A DNA stretch of 64,000 nucleotides, from the NCBI RefSeq assembly GCF_900496995.4, contig NC_044012.1, forward strand, positions 6,014,001 through 6,078,000. The letters are read 5' to 3'. Made by a program: the position numbers and the translations under genes. The first letter of the stretch is position 1, and each line of letters starts with the position of its first letter. The notes below the pieces were generated by a model. It had not been told where the DNA came from, searched no databases, and saw nothing but the letters and a program-made list of their open reading frames with translations. This DNA is from Aquila chrysaetos chrysaetos (lineage: Eukaryota > Chordata > Aves > Accipitriformes > Accipitridae). Positions 47,362 through 60,920 of the stretch are shown piece by piece.

Positions 47362-50300
47362 AGGGGAAATCTTTATTCCTGCTTGCACAGAAATTTATGA
47401 AATAGATGGGAAATGTAGCTTCTTAATATTTAATTTGCTTGGTGATTAAAAGAAATTAGTTTCAACCATTGAGCAGTTTAGCAGACCTCCATTAATTTTT
47501 ATAAGGAAATATTTGCCTGACTTCTTTCTGTGAATTTATATGAAAAGAATAATTATTAAATCTTCTCCCAGCAGTGTGTTTTTGATAAGGACATCTCTAA
47601 TGTGAATAATCAGAAACTGTATCCTAATCAAATGCTAATGCATTAAGTGTAATGCAGTCCATACTTCATAAATAACATGCAGATTGTGGAGTTAAAATAG
47701 TGGAATGACAATGCCCAGAAGTATTTTGGATAGAAAATTTATTTTCAGATTTTCAAAGCGACCAGGCAGAATCAGGAACTTAATTCAGAATTTACTTAAG
47801 CATTTAGGTTTAAGCCATGTCGACTTACAGTGCCTTTGGAAGTCTGTGCCTTTCTTTTTTAATCCATTAGTGAAGAAGAGAACTTGTTGCATTCTCTCAG
47901 TTTTGAGACAGTGCTGAGATAATTTACAGTGATAACAGTGTCACCGCAGAGCTAAAACGGAAGGACCTTTCTTTTGGTATGTGTGTAATGAAAAGTGTGA
48001 TGTTTCCAAATACTGAATGACCAATGAATCAATATTTCCCCAATGTTTTTCAGACACAGAATGATAAAGTATTCTTCCAGATTACTGATTTCAGGTTTGT
48101 ATTAATCTTTTTCATCACACCTTTATAAGTAAGGCTTTTGTTATTGCTTTTTTTTTAGTACACTGAACTGGTAATCTGATCATACTTTTTGAGACTCAAG
48201 CATCGTTCTGTAAATACAGCTTTGGGCTAAAAATTATTTTAATTTTTGACAGTTTCCATATGATTTTCATTGTTTGTGCCTACCACTAAATTATCTCAAA
48301 ACATTGCGCCATGGCTAACGGCTAAATTGGGTCTCTCAGAGAAATGCTTAATTCTTAGGCAACATTTATTCATATATGATTTAATAAGACAGCACAAGAA
48401 CTAGATGAATGTAATTTAAAAAATGAAAGTGGAGGGAGAAAATTACTTGCTTTCCAGCCAGAATTGAAGGGAGCATTTTTTTGACTCCCACCTTCTTTGC
48501 CTTCCCTGTGGCTCTTGCGATACCCCAGTGGAGAAGACGTAATAGTGGTGACTCAGCTATGGACAGTGTTCAAAACAACCCCCACCAGATGAGCATTGTA
48601 TGAACCGATTGCGATTTATTGCTCACCATCCGTAGGGCTGTGCTGGAAGGAGACTGCAATTGAAATCGGGGCTTTTTGTGGTGCAACCTCCTCAGACCCA
48701 CACTAAGAGATAATGACTGCCCCAAATGCTAGCAGGTGAAATGATAGAGTAGCTTGTAAGTGGCCAGACCTCTTTACCAGATGGGGATAGCTAGAAGAAC
48801 TTTAGAAGAGTCCGAAATGGGGAATTCTAATTTGCAAGCTATTGCTGCAAGACTGTCTTTTCCCACTAATAAATCAATGAACGGAGAAGGAGGTAAGTTT
48901 TGCCTGAATTTCAGTGGGTAAACAGGGTAAGTAAAGACTGTGTAAAAGACAAGGGATATGTCGACAGTTCCACACTGACCGGGCCCCCAGAACTGAGCTG
49001 TTGTTGAGACAGGTGATTGAGATTCTGCCTGGGCTGGAGCTAGAGCAGCACAGGGCTGCAAAATCTCTCTGAGATGCTGGGTAAGGGCTGTGCTAAAGCC
49101 TAGCTCCTACAGTGCAGCACTTCTTGCAGGCGAGACCTACTTAATGGAAAGAAACCTGGAAAAGCCATAAACGAACTGCTCACAATGTGCAATGGACCTT
49201 GCCTGCAGCACAGGGCAGGTTTGTGCTGTGCTGGGTTTGCGCCGCATTCCTGTAGTGGATGACTGTCCCTCTGCCAGTATTATTATTGATACTTTATATT
49301 AGATCACATATCCTAATTGTTGTCTGATTCCCCTGTTGACAAAGACTTTTAATCTTCCTTCACGTGTCTTGGTTTAGTACTGTAGTTGCACCTACGCTTC
49401 TGCCCCCATGACGGTGTGTGCCCAGGAGGTTGCAGCATGTGCACTGTCTCCCTTCCAGAAGAAACTATGTGTGCGTGTGTGTATATCTCTGTATAGGGAC
49501 AGCATGAGTAGGCAAACCCATAAAGAATTTAATTAGGTTAAGGATAAGTTTCAAAGAGGATATAAGCCTCTAAAACGTAGACATAAACAGAGCTTGCCAT
49601 GGGGCATCTGTGTCCTTATGCTGCTGCTGAGGACACTGCAGAGGCAGCCACTGGCTTCTGTCTTAAAGACCAAGCTGTGGGCCAGTGAGCATAGCTTGCG
49701 ACAAGCTCTAAACTCTGCTCTGCTCTTTCTGGCTGTCTCATTTTTTATTTTTTTTTCCTCCCATGAAACAATAAGGTTTCACTTTTACTTTGGACTTCAT
49801 CTCAAATTTATGTTGACCATTAGTCATACCCTTTAAATGAATCTATAAATAAAAATCAGACTGAAACTGTGCCCCCTCCCGCCTGCCCGTATGCTACATG
49901 CTACAATAAAATGCTTCTCCAGCAAACTCTTGCTTCTTGCGAAATAGTCTGACTCATGTTTTCTGGTTAGGGAAAAGGGAGTGGCATCCTGCAAGGGCTG
50001 CGAACCCCAGTGCAGCTCCATGTGATGCAGTGAGTGTGCAGTATGGAAAGGAAAATACAGTCTTTGTTTGCTTAGCCTTATGGTTGAAATGTAATTAATG
50101 GCAAATGGGTCAAAAGTATGGATTATAAAATCATGGTGTAAGTGAAATTCATGTGTTAATAAAGAAGTCCTAAAATGTCTTTTTTTAAAATCAATGTGGG
50201 GCTATTAAAAAAACCCCTCTAGTCTGATGACTGAAAATGTGCAGACACATGGAAATATTCTTATAGTTTCCAGATTATTTTCATTCCAAGGTGTTTAGAA

Positions 50301-52999
50301 TAGCTCCATTTTAATTTTAAATTTTTGTTTTGTTTTGGGAGTTATTCCTGGTTAGTAATAATTTCCAAATTTTCTTATAAACATGATCAAAATGTTAAGA
50401 TACTTAAGTTCAATTAAATATTTAAGTAATCATCTCAGAAAAAAAAAAAAGAGTAAATTCTGTCAGTACATTTTAAAAGTAACAAAGGAACATTTGTGAA
50501 AATCCTCCCCCAAAATTACAGTAATGACAACTTTTTTTTTCTTTGTAGATGTTGTTTTCTTTCTTTGTTAGATTTGTGATCAAGTCTCTTGCTATAAGAA
50601 AAAGATCCCAGAAATATGTAGGTCTTACTTTGTGCATTAATATATAAACCAGCTGTAATTTAAAAGAAGTGGAACCAACCTCTGGCATTCAGGTTGCCTA
50701 ATATTATCCGGTATAAAAAGTCTGAACATTTCTTTGAGAAGCATTATCATCCCCACAGCTTACAGCAATCTTTATATACTTAGCAAGGAAAAACAACCCA
50801 AGAACAAAACAGCAAACCAAGGCTCCGAGGTTACAAACTGGCCTTTATTGGTCCAGTGCCATTCCTTTCAGATTTAACCAAGCTGTGAGATGTTAAAAAT
50901 CCCCATTTCCCATCTCTCGCAGGCGATCCTCAGGGAAACCCAGTCCGTCTGCTAAAATCACTCAACTCTGCAGAGCCCAGCACATGCTGCCAGCACGCAG
51001 GAGCAGACGCAGGGCAGTGTCCTGAGGACGCCTGGGAGGTCTGGGGAGAGCAAGGTGGCACCGTCCTCCCCATCTAGCATCCCACCTTCGTCTCACTCGG
51101 GATCTCGTCGTGTTGTTTTGTAACCCCACTTTTGGAGCAACTGTATGAACCCAGCACATGGTGCTAAAAATGCAGTACGATCTTTTGAAGATAATAGCCT
51201 TCTCCTCTTGTGAGCTGATGTATCTTTTGCCCTGTTCCTCAGTGATGGGAACCTGTTTTAAGTAGCAAGGAATCAATCCTCCCCCTGGTATTCATTCACA
51301 ACAGAGAGAGCATGTTAAAAGTTGTATGCGCCACAAATGTTTTCTTTAATCTGAGTGTTTAAAAAGTCAGTCTAGTAATTAATATATGGGAGATGGTAAA
51401 TATCCACACAGAAGCTAGAAGAATTTCAGAATTATGGTGATTATGCAAGCTCTGTTCATTTCCATGCATGCAGGTATTGTCATCTTGGACTACATGGTCA
51501 CATTTTGTCTGTGACAGCCTGCCTGCCACAATGCACAGGCTGGATGCACAAGGGAGACAAATTAAGATTGCATGTGCAGCTGTAAATGTGACATTTGGAA
51601 AGTCTGAAACAGAACAGAAATAGCATTATTTTAATGTAGCTTTTTGTATGCATACAAATAAGCCTGTGGCTTATGTTCACCTCTCAGGTGCTGAGGCTTT
51701 GGTATTTGTTGTATTTAGTGGCTGTGTACTTGTCACTTCCAGAAACGGGTGTTAAGCACAGTGGTGGAATGAAGGTTCAGTTCCTCGGGTTCTTGCACCT
51801 AGATAAGGTGTGTTTCACTGCACCTTGAATCAAATTCTTGTCAATGGTAAGGATACGTTAATTCATTACAAGTCTGGAAAGACACGTGCTATTGATTGTG
51901 TTCTGCCTTAGGAAGAATTTTTCCCAGTTTTCTCTTCCCTGTCCTCATCTGTAATGGCCTGTCTGCCAAGTATCACTTTTAGGCAGCATTACTGTGGGTC
52001 CAGCTCTTTGTAAAATTTGGTAAGTCCTTCAATGAATACCAGATTTTCTTTTTCTAGAAAAAGAAATTTTTTTATAAGCCTTAACTAGTCAAATGACAAA
52101 AATAAAGTTTGTAAAGCTCATACCGTGTGAACTCACATTGTATGACTGTCTTGAAAGATAACCAGAATGACTTAGATATAGTGGCATCCAGCTACTCTTA
52201 TGTGTGCATGTCTGAGTTACTGAGTATCCCAAACTTGTATGCGCAAACCATGCTTGCGCTGAAGGGATACAAGTACATCACTTATTTTGAAATCTGGGCT
52301 TTGAATGATAAAATAATAAACAAATATTAGCCTGTTTGTTGATAATAGAATGCAAAATTGGATTAGACCATAACGTCTCTTTCAAAGAACACATTTGCTC
52401 ATTACTTCTTAGGACGTTTTTAAAAAATGACATTATGAAAAGTAAAGTCAAAACCTTACCTTGCATAGAATCTGCTTAGGTAACTTTTAAGTATAGCAAA
52501 AGTGGGGTGGTGAGGTAGTCGCACAAAGAGATAGGCTTCTGGGAATGGAAAATGACATTTTTTGGCTCTGCTACCTATGCTTAAATGAATGCCACTGACT
52601 TGATGGGAAGAGAAAGTGATAAGGAAGGTAGTGGCTGCTGGGAAATGTGAGCTATGATCTACTTCAGTCCAAGCCACTAGCCCTCAGGGTGGATTTGCAT
52701 GGTCCTGGATGAACTTGGGGAAACATCAGCCTGTCCTGGCACGGTGAAAGGAGAGATGGAGGAGGCGCAGGAACAGCACGTTTTACAGTGTTGCTGGACC
52801 AGCCGTAGTCAGACCTCACACGTCTTCTTGCTTATTTTCACCTGCACTGCTGACGAAACTTTTGCATGCTCTAGAGCAGCCATAAATCTATGCACAATCT
52901 GTTGCTGCTTTCTTCAAAACTTAATACTTCCCCTTTCATATCACTTAATACAAGTTCAGTCAATACACCACCTTATTCTATGAAATGCATTACTAAGGT
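47362..52999. other. non-coding sequence, no gene seen
   Basis: About 5.6 kb downstream of the LTR. It holds a short GT-rich tract at 49470-49487, a 16-base perfect palindrome at 51643-51658 and a CpG-containing stretch at 50930-51120 with an AATAAA on the minus strand at 50849-50844. None is enough to call a transcript. Open frames are chance-length. Confidence 0.5.
51643..51658. repeat. 16-base perfect palindrome
   Basis: TTTGTATGCATACAAA equals its own reverse complement and contains ATGCAT at its centre. It may be a symmetric binding site or chance. Confidence 0.9.
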
Positions 53000-53400
53000 G
53001 TGTGTTAGGGCAATTGTTTTATTATTTAGATTGCATTAAAAAGCTGCACCTGGAATATCCAAAAAGATACTGCAAATATTTTGCGTCCTCTGTTATCATG
53101 ATGGTTGCTTAATTCCTTAATGAAGATATGAATGGTTTATTCCACTATGGAAAGGGAAAGAATATTGTCTGACCATATGGTGTCATCTCCATACAGGAAG
53201 TTTAAAATAGGGTGAAAATGTTTCTCATAGATATGACAAAAAGCAAAAGCATTTTACCGCAAAGTGATGACTATTTTGAAGAAGGTGCTGTTTATCCCAG
53301 GAACAACATAAGCATGACATGATGTGGCAGTTACCATGGCAACTAATTATTTTTATTGAACAACAAGAATAAGCACAATAGCTTCACAAAACCCAGCATA
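53000..53400. promoter_or_regulatory. candidate regulatory block containing an RFX X-box
   Basis: This AT-moderate block has no repeat signature and many factor-like words (ATTGCATTAAAAAG, GCTTAATTCC, CCATATGG, a CTAATTATTTTTATTG tail). A perfect X-box lies at 53330-53343. A regulatory role is inference. Confidence 0.3.
53330..53343 (+). promoter_or_regulatory. RFX X-box motif
   Basis: GTTACCATGGCAAC fits the X-box consensus GTNRCC, two-base spacer, RGYAAC at every defined position. It is nearly symmetric, as expected for binding by an RFX dimer. RFX proteins act at promoters and enhancers of ciliary and MHC class II genes, among others. Which gene it would serve is not visible here. Confidence 0.5.
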
Positions 53401-56400
53401 TCTTGGCAAGCAAGTTAAAATATCCTGGGGCATGATCAACATGTGCAGTTATCATTTTTAGTTTCCTTTTCTTTTTCTTTCAGAGGTTTTTTACTTTTTG
53501 GATATGAACAAATACTTTTGATTATGGGTCAGAAAAGGTATGTAACTTTCTCATCTGACTTCTTCCTTTACCGAAATCTCCTCTCGACATTGTTGCACTA
53601 CTGATGCGTCGTGGTCATTTAAGTTACAATAGGAGATGTCTGCCTTGGTTATGCACTTGAATTGATGAGCCCACATTTTCAGAAGTTGCCCGAGTAAGGA
53701 GTGAAAGGTTGACAATTTAGCTGACAGGAGAACATGACAAGGAAAACGGAACAGATGGGGGCCTTGAAAATACCATTCTCTAGAAGTATGTGGAATCAAT
53801 TTAATCCACAATAATAGTACAATGAAGAATCTTATTCTGTAATTACGAGGCTGAAAGAGAGATGGTTTTGATCCAGATATTATTGATTTAGTAGACTGTG
53901 GTTAATAAAGTAATTCAGAAATTGTAGTGTCTGATTCAGGCCTGGCTGAAGTCAACTGCACATTCTTTCATTTAGAGACCCTTTTAATAAATTGGAATGA
54001 ACGTTAATGAACAGCACACTGAATACATGAGTCAAGGGTGATGTATTGATGTTACCAGAGTTGATGGAACTTTTTCTGTGTTTGCACAGTGTTGTCCAGA
54101 TAGAGAGGCAAGGAGAAAGACCATGACACACTTCTTCCTTTAACATCCAGAAGTATGTGGGTTTGGATAGGTCACTTCAGAAATACTGATGTTTGCAATA
54201 GCAAATATCACAGTGAGTGAAGATTCTCATCCTATGATAGTTTGCATGTATATAATTCAGTTTGTATAATTCACTAGGCTAAATTCATACTCTCACTCCT
54301 GTTATTGCAGACCATCTTGAAGGCAAATATAATATTAGCCTCAATAGCAATATTGCTGCTATAGTTTCAATTATGCATGCAGGCGCATCTGAGGACAAAT
54401 TGGATACACTGCCAAAGCCAAAACATTTCAGGAATTTTTCCATCTCCATTCGATACATCAGAATGAAAGAAGAAAATCTCCATCTCGGTTCTACCATTTA
54501 GGATGACCTTATAACTGAATATGACTGGTTTAATTCTAGCCTCAATTAGGGAAAAAAAATAGTCCCTCAACCACATATTCAACCTCAAAGTCAATATTTT
54601 GGTTTGGTTCAGAGCCGGTTGTGTTAAACCAGTTAAGGTCAGATTCAGTCTGGAGAGGCTGCAAAATTACAGGATCAAATGACACATGATGTACTGGGAA
54701 ACTGAATTGCATTAGAAGTTGCATAAACAGAATTAATATTACTTAACATTGCTCCAAAATCTGCAGCAGTAAGAAATCAGAGTGAACGTGATTGAGAATC
54801 TCCATCTGTAGTAAAAGTACAGTTGTGTGACGGAGAATTGAACGAGACCTGCCGGGAAGGCTCACGTCTCACAGGAGGTGGTGCTCAGGTTCAGGAGGGT
54901 CTTTTTCTTTGAGTCCTGGCTGAATCAACAGGCCAGCCTGCGGATTAGGGGAAATTGGCCGCTGAAAGGAACAGGACAAAATATCCATTGTCGTGCTGTC
55001 GCTGTTGGCTGTCTTTTCACTGAAACACAAAAGTCTTACTTGTTCACTGCTGTTGAAGATTTAGTGGTTCTGTTTGTAGAGTTGGGAGTGCTGATTTAAG
55101 TGCCCCCCACCAATTCTGATGGAGATTAATTAATTCTGCTGACCCAAAAATGTTCCTGAGAAGCTCTGTCCAACTGTGCTAGTAAGAGTGACTAAAATGT
55201 GACTTATCTATGGCTGACTTTGGTTAAGACCAGTATAGCAAGTTACTCATTTTGGTAGTTAGTTAGTCCCCAGAAAGTCACTATTTGCTTCTGCTGACGT
55301 GGATACAGAGGCAGTAGCCTCTGGGGAGAGGGAGAGGTGGGGTAGTTTGTGGGGTGTTAGAAGTTCTCATATCCCTTTAGGATGAATCACTGGAGCTTCC
55401 CGGTAGTTTTGTCAGGCACCTGATTCTTCAGTTGTTTGTGAGTATACGTTAAGTGGCACTCGAGTTCTCGCTGAAGATGATGAAGAAACTCCTCACGTCA
55501 TCTCTGTGTATGAGAAGACTTGGCTGTGTGATCATCAGGGAAGAAGGCAAGACTGGGAAATAGTGCTAGCTGGAAAACTAAAATGTTGACACCCCCTCCC
55601 CTCTGAAAGTAATTTTAAAATATATGCAAATAATTCAGTTTTCATTCATAAATGCTTGCATTTATGTATTGTATCTTGATGAAACACTGAATGTTAAAAG
55701 GTGAAAGTGCTTGGTCCTGTTGATCTGATTTACTGTAGAAAAGCCTGGAGTGTTAAAAACTGTTTTCAGAAAAATGCCTAGCCCCTTCTAAAAAACCATA
55801 AATGGGATGGTGGCCTGCGCAGAAATACTGGTTTCATTCATGAAACGTAGAGCATTCGGCAAACTGACACAGAAGCCAGGAGACATACAGTTCTGTGATG
55901 GCAAACTATAAAGATAAACAAGCCTTTGTGGAATTTGCAGTGAAAAGGAATCATTTATTAGAAAGATGCATGCTTTCTCAAGCTTTTTCATTTTCTTTCT
56001 GGCGCTCTGTACTGGGTCCTCCAGACACCACTAATAGCGCAATGCCTGGAGGAGTCTCCGAGAGCTGAAGTTGCGGCACAAAGGGCAGGAGATTGGGCTG
56101 AGAGGATCTGTGTAACTACACGGATACACACCCGCTGAGAATGTAATTCTAACTGCGGATTGAGTTGGTCAGAGCGCAAAAAGAAATTTATTTTTGTCAC
56201 TGAAATAAACGCATGCAGGCAGTAGATGCCGATGAGTTCACACTCCTCAGCCAGCACTCATGAGAGTGATCCCTATTCATACGTGTAGACAAGAGAAGTC
56301 AAATCTCGAGCAAGTACAGGTTGCGGGTCAGACTGTCATTGACTTCTTCACTTGCCTAACATGATTATATTGTATCTAGGAGTGGGATGCTGACAGCGTT

Positions 56401-57400
56401 TTTTCATTGTTGCTGTTGGAGGACAAGGACAATGGGCTGCAAATTAGAAGTTCAAGGCAAATCAGTTATGTTATGTTTAAACATCATTTTGAAATGGAAT
56501 GTAACATGACATAATGTTATAAGGAAACAGATTTGACTGCCCAGTCACCTTTATACCATGCTGGCAGGGACGGGGCCTTGGAGGAATAGCATATTACGTT
56601 ATGTTTTTGCCCAATTCAATATTCTTTTACAGTATCGTAAGTTTAAAGGTGCTTTTGTTGTAAATGAGAATCAGGAACTGAGAATTTTTTGCTGACGATT
56701 TTCTTCGGCATCTTCTCCTTTATTGAATCGCTACGAATGCAATATCCAGTGCTGTGTTACATACAGCTGACTTTCTTACAGATCAGTACCTGGCTTAGTA
56801 TTTACCAGAAGAAATACTTGGCTTTATCACATAGGCTTTTGCTGAGAGATTTCATCAAATAGCTAAGTAACATGAACTTTGTATCACTTATAATTAGCAT
56901 AACAAAACATTAAGGGGAAAATAGTGTCTGCCATTGCCTACAGGACCAACAATTTTTTCGGTAGATGTCTATGATATGGTTGGATTTTTCTGATGATAAA
57001 TATCAAGCCATCTAGAAAGAGTTATGAAGATCTGTTCCTAAAAGGGTAAATGGTATGTAGGGAATTATAGCACTCCTGCTGTAAGGCCAAAAATGTCTTG
57101 TCTTCATACTATGTTGCAACACAAAAGAAGGAAACTAGACCAGAATCATGTAAGTTGTAAGTAAAATAATAATACAGTACTTCTCAATGATACATATTCG
57201 CTTCCCCTCCCAACCTGGAAATCTTCATTTACCACAAGTTTCTCTCCCATCCAAAGGATTTTAAATGGGAAGTAGCAATAAGTGATGTAGCTGAAGTGTG
57301 GCAAAAGACACAAATGTCAACTTTGGCAATTAAAGGTTTACATCTACTTGAAAATTCTGCTTAGTATTATAGCTTAGACCTACTCTGTTTAAATCACATT
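53401..57400. other. non-coding sequence, no gene seen
   Basis: AT-moderate unique sequence with chance open frames only. A G-rich tract at 55320-55352 has loops too long for a strong quadruplex call. Confidence 0.5.
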
Positions 57401-57430
57401 GTGGGTATGTCTATACTGCAGTGTAGTGGA
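57401..57430 (+). repeat. possible terminal remnant of an old DNA transposon
   Basis: GGGTATGTCTATACTGCAG followed by TGTAGTGG resembles the 'gggtatgtctacactgca' terminal sequence of non-autonomous DNA transposons common in turtles and other archosauromorphs. I could not find a matching inverted end downstream, so this is either a fragment or chance. Confidence 0.3.
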
Positions 57431-58284
57431 AAATACCCGAACTAATGTTAACTAGTTGCTCATATACCAATAGCAGTCTAGCTATGGAGGCACTTAGCAC
57501 CAAGTACCTAATTAGCTGACGCTGAGCTCCATGCTGCTTCAGGCAGAACACTGTGGATGCATTACCTACATCATTTAACGTTAATTCAGAAAACTGCATC
57601 ATTGCAGGAGCCATGGCAGTTGTAGGCTGTATCTTTTGACAGCCATGTATTTTCTGAAGCAAACCCCTCTCCTGAATAGGAGTAGAGGAAACTGTTGATT
57701 ATCCATAGAAGAGGCATTTGCTGGCAGGGAAGGAGCTCTTCATGCTCTCAGACTTAAAAGTATCTCCACCAAAGCCTTCAGTTTCCTTTAGAGATCTATA
57801 AAGTAGCCCTTCTGGGCCCCTATGTGGTGTGAAACCATACTTCCAGTTGTTTCTGATAAAGGCGTTGAGTGCCCTCCAGCAGAAGTTTGAACTGGCGGAC
57901 AAATCTCCTGTTGTTAGCACTTGCTTTACTTTTCAAGAACAATAATTAGGCACTCAGATACTGGGGCGATGACTATTCCAATCTGAATAAAGCAGCACAA
58001 TGAATTGCCTCAGCAGCATGTTTTGAAGGAGTAGTTCTTCCTCCTACCCTTTGCCTCCTACTCTGAAGTTTGTAGGAGTTTCTGTGTATATTACAGGAAA
58101 AGTATGGTATGCACTGATCGTGCTGAGGGAATTTTCTCACAGGCAGCCAAAGGGTTTTTATTTCCCAAATACACTTCTATGGCAACACGAGGACTGTAGT
58201 GAAAGAAATTTTTTTTCCTTTTATCTGAACTTCAGCTGGAGTCAAAGCACTGAAAGATGCTGAGCAGTCTTGTTTTAGCCTTGT
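57431..58284. other. non-coding sequence
   Basis: No supported gene. The 83- and 73-codon minus-strand frames present have no recognisable features. Confidence 0.5.
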
Positions 58285-58410
58285 AGAGCACTTAACCGTG
58301 TGCTTAGGAGGCAAATTTGTGTACAGTCCCATTGACATCAACAGCACTTGTACGTCCACGCTTTGCAGCATCTAGGCCAGTGCCTTTCCACCTAACTGGA
58401 TCAGGCCTTT
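58285..58410 (+). repeat. ancient amniote interspersed repeat fragment
   Basis: The order GAGCACTTAACCGTGTGCTTA, CAGTCCCATTGACATCAAC, GCTTTGCAGCATCTAGGCC and CTGGATCAGGCC parallels a repeat remembered from turtle and crocodilian DNA ('gcacttaagcatgtgctta, agtcccattgaagtcaatgg, gctttgctgaatcggggcc'). It is diverged, so an old insertion. The family name is not known to me. Confidence 0.55.
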
Positions 58411-60359
58411 GGCATAGAACTGCTTTTGCTATTACATAAATATGAGTTAGGAAAACCCACCACAGCTGGTTCATTTGTCACTTGAAGAGCCAGCTGATGT
58501 ATGCAGAAATGAGCTTTTTGTCTGCAGTGAGGACCTGTAATACTGAACAGTGTGAGTGGTGGCACAAGCTCAGGTCTTCCTCAGAGGTGATGTGACTCCT
58601 GCAACTCACCGAGTCACTGTCACACCTTTAGGTCTTGTCCTGCAGAGGCTTCCTGTGCTGGACATTTTATGTGGGTCTGTTCACATGGAAAGACATCCTC
58701 TTTCCATAAGGCTCCTTAAGGACGAGCCCTAAAAAGCTACACCTGATTAATTTAAAAGGTGATTATCATAATCTGTAACACTGTTCTTGAACTGCAGACA
58801 TTGCAAGGACAAGTGAGAGCAGAATTTGGCCCGCAAACTGTAGCTTACAGATAATATAGTATTAAATTGAATTGTCATTTATCGGAGAAGCCCTCAGAAA
58901 CAGCTTCCGACATCACAATATTTGGAAGAGCAGCAGCCAGTCAAGAATACGTATGTGCTCCATACTGTGTATGGAGGTGCAAGGCTGACTTGCTAGTCAC
59001 CCTTCTTTCTCATCTGTGCACTCCATACTGAGTAGAGACCCATTGCAATAACCGCATTTAAGTGTGGCATGCACACCTCTAGCCTTGTCCTCACGTGGCA
59101 GTGGCAGCAGGAGATTGCTTCTCCTGCCCCGTGCACTGTGCTTGGGACCAACTAATCTGGCAGGCTAAGAGGCACATTCCCCCTTATAGGCACTCTCTGG
59201 AACTGCCCCATTCTCTGCAAAACACAGCAAGCAGCAGTGGGTCCGTAAGGCATATTTAAGTCCTTAGCATCTCCTCAGTCTCCTACGAGCTGGGCAAGAA
59301 TGCAGTGAGAGTGTAGGGATTTGGCTGTGCAAAGCACAGGGTCAAAGGCAGAGGAGTTGCTGATTTAGTGTTAATCCTGTAACTAAGAGTTACAAATTAG
59401 AGAATACCCCATAGTTACTGCACATTTTTCAAAGAAGTAAGATATATTTACAAAGGCACACATACGCATATAAAAATACATTATTTATTTCATTAGGGAC
59501 ATTCATTGTCATCGTGAAGTATTGAACATTTAATGCAAAACAGTAAAAGAGGTTATGAAAAGGAATGTTTAATCTTAGTGTTGTTGAAGCATTTCTTAGG
59601 ATCTACTATTTTAAGCGTTACAAAGGGTCAAGAGAAGAGCTCAGGATCAGCTGTATGCTTAGAATTTTTTTGGCAGGATGGAGTTGACTGAACACTTTAG
59701 CTAAGCAAGGAAGATGGGGGGGTCAAGATGAAAAATTGGAAATGACATATCTGGGCAGCCTTAATGAGACACGTGCAGGCATGGGTCAATTCTCTTGACG
59801 ACATTTCAAGCTCAGAATCACATGGATCCAAACCCCAGTGTATATTGGCTGTGAGTGTAGAGCTATAGATCAAGTTTAATTGCAGTTTAGCAACTTCTGG
59901 AACTTTAAAGAATAAGGCAGGTATCCATCTTATTCTGTAAGCCTGGAATGGATAAAGCAAATGAGTATGTAGATCATATTAGTGTTTTCATTTATATACA
60001 ATATGAAGGTGTATGTGAGTGTGTGTTTTTATGTGTACATGCACACATACCCAAGGTTACATAGTCATCTCTCTAGAATATCTGCAAGAGTTATTCAACA
60101 TCATTTTATTAGATCAGTTCTTCCCTTTCATTAACATATTTCTCTATATGACACGGTACAACAGTAACATGTAAAAAAAATTGATAGCATAGAAAATGCA
60201 AAGATCTGTATAAAGTAACAGAAAAAGAAGACATAGTGCTTCGGTCAAATTACTCACACCTCTTTTCACACTTTGACAAAAATAGGCAAAGGGTAGTGAG
60301 AACAGAAATGTAAACTCTTGGAGGCTGCAATTGTAGTTAGTACCCACAATATCCTCACA
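58411..60359. other. non-coding sequence, no gene seen
   Basis: This stretch contains an 8-base stem, 3-base loop hairpin (CTCCATAC/GTATGGAG) at 58958-58976 and a short TG/CA-rich tract at 60005-60050. Nothing supports a gene. Confidence 0.5.
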
Positions 60360-60920
60360 TTTCAGTGCCTAGTAAAATGTTACAGGCTACTATGTTTTTT
60401 GTCATCAGTGGATTTTATAGACCATTTTGATGATGTGCAAACCTTTTACAATTAATAAGCAATTATCAGCCTGTTAAGGAAGTTGCACAGCACTGCAGAC
60501 TTTGATAGTTTACTCATTTTGTAGACAAATATGTTGTCGACTGTTAGGTATAGGTCCTAGAGAGATTCCTTTGGAGATGTCTACAAATCAGTACTTGGAA
60601 CAGTTAAATTCACCCCGTTATTGACCGAGATTAAAAACCAAACAAACTCTATCAGTGATCGGAAGGTGCATCTGCTACTTGAAAGGCATAGTTTAGTGCT
60701 CCATAAATTCAAACAGCATCACTCATGCGATCTTTGGAATCAATATTTGAATAAGCAATTGTCACATCTGCCACTGTTGCATTGAGTAATAGAAAGTCAT
60801 TAGTTTTAAGGGGTTCCACTGGCAATGTAGAGTCAATGTGCATTGATAACGTTTTCTCTAATCAATAATGTGGGCAATAGTCAATCTTCTTGGCTGATAA
60901 GCACATCTGCAAGTTAAAAT
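60360..60920. promoter_or_regulatory. candidate conserved non-coding element, homeodomain/SOX-like words
   Basis: AT-rich, repeat-free and unusually full of factor-like words: ACAATTAATAAGCAATTATC at 60449-60468, TTTGAATAAGCAATTGTC, GTCATTAGTTTTAAG, GTGCATTGATAACG and ATCAATAATGTGGGCAATAG followed by TCAATC at 60860-60886. Frames are closed on both strands. The call is an impression from sequence texture; it needs cross-species alignment to mean anything firm. Confidence 0.3.

Noticed and set aside
50844..50849. AATAAA on the minus strand as a transcript end
   Set aside because: A six-base word alone is common by chance; no exon or open frame leads to it.
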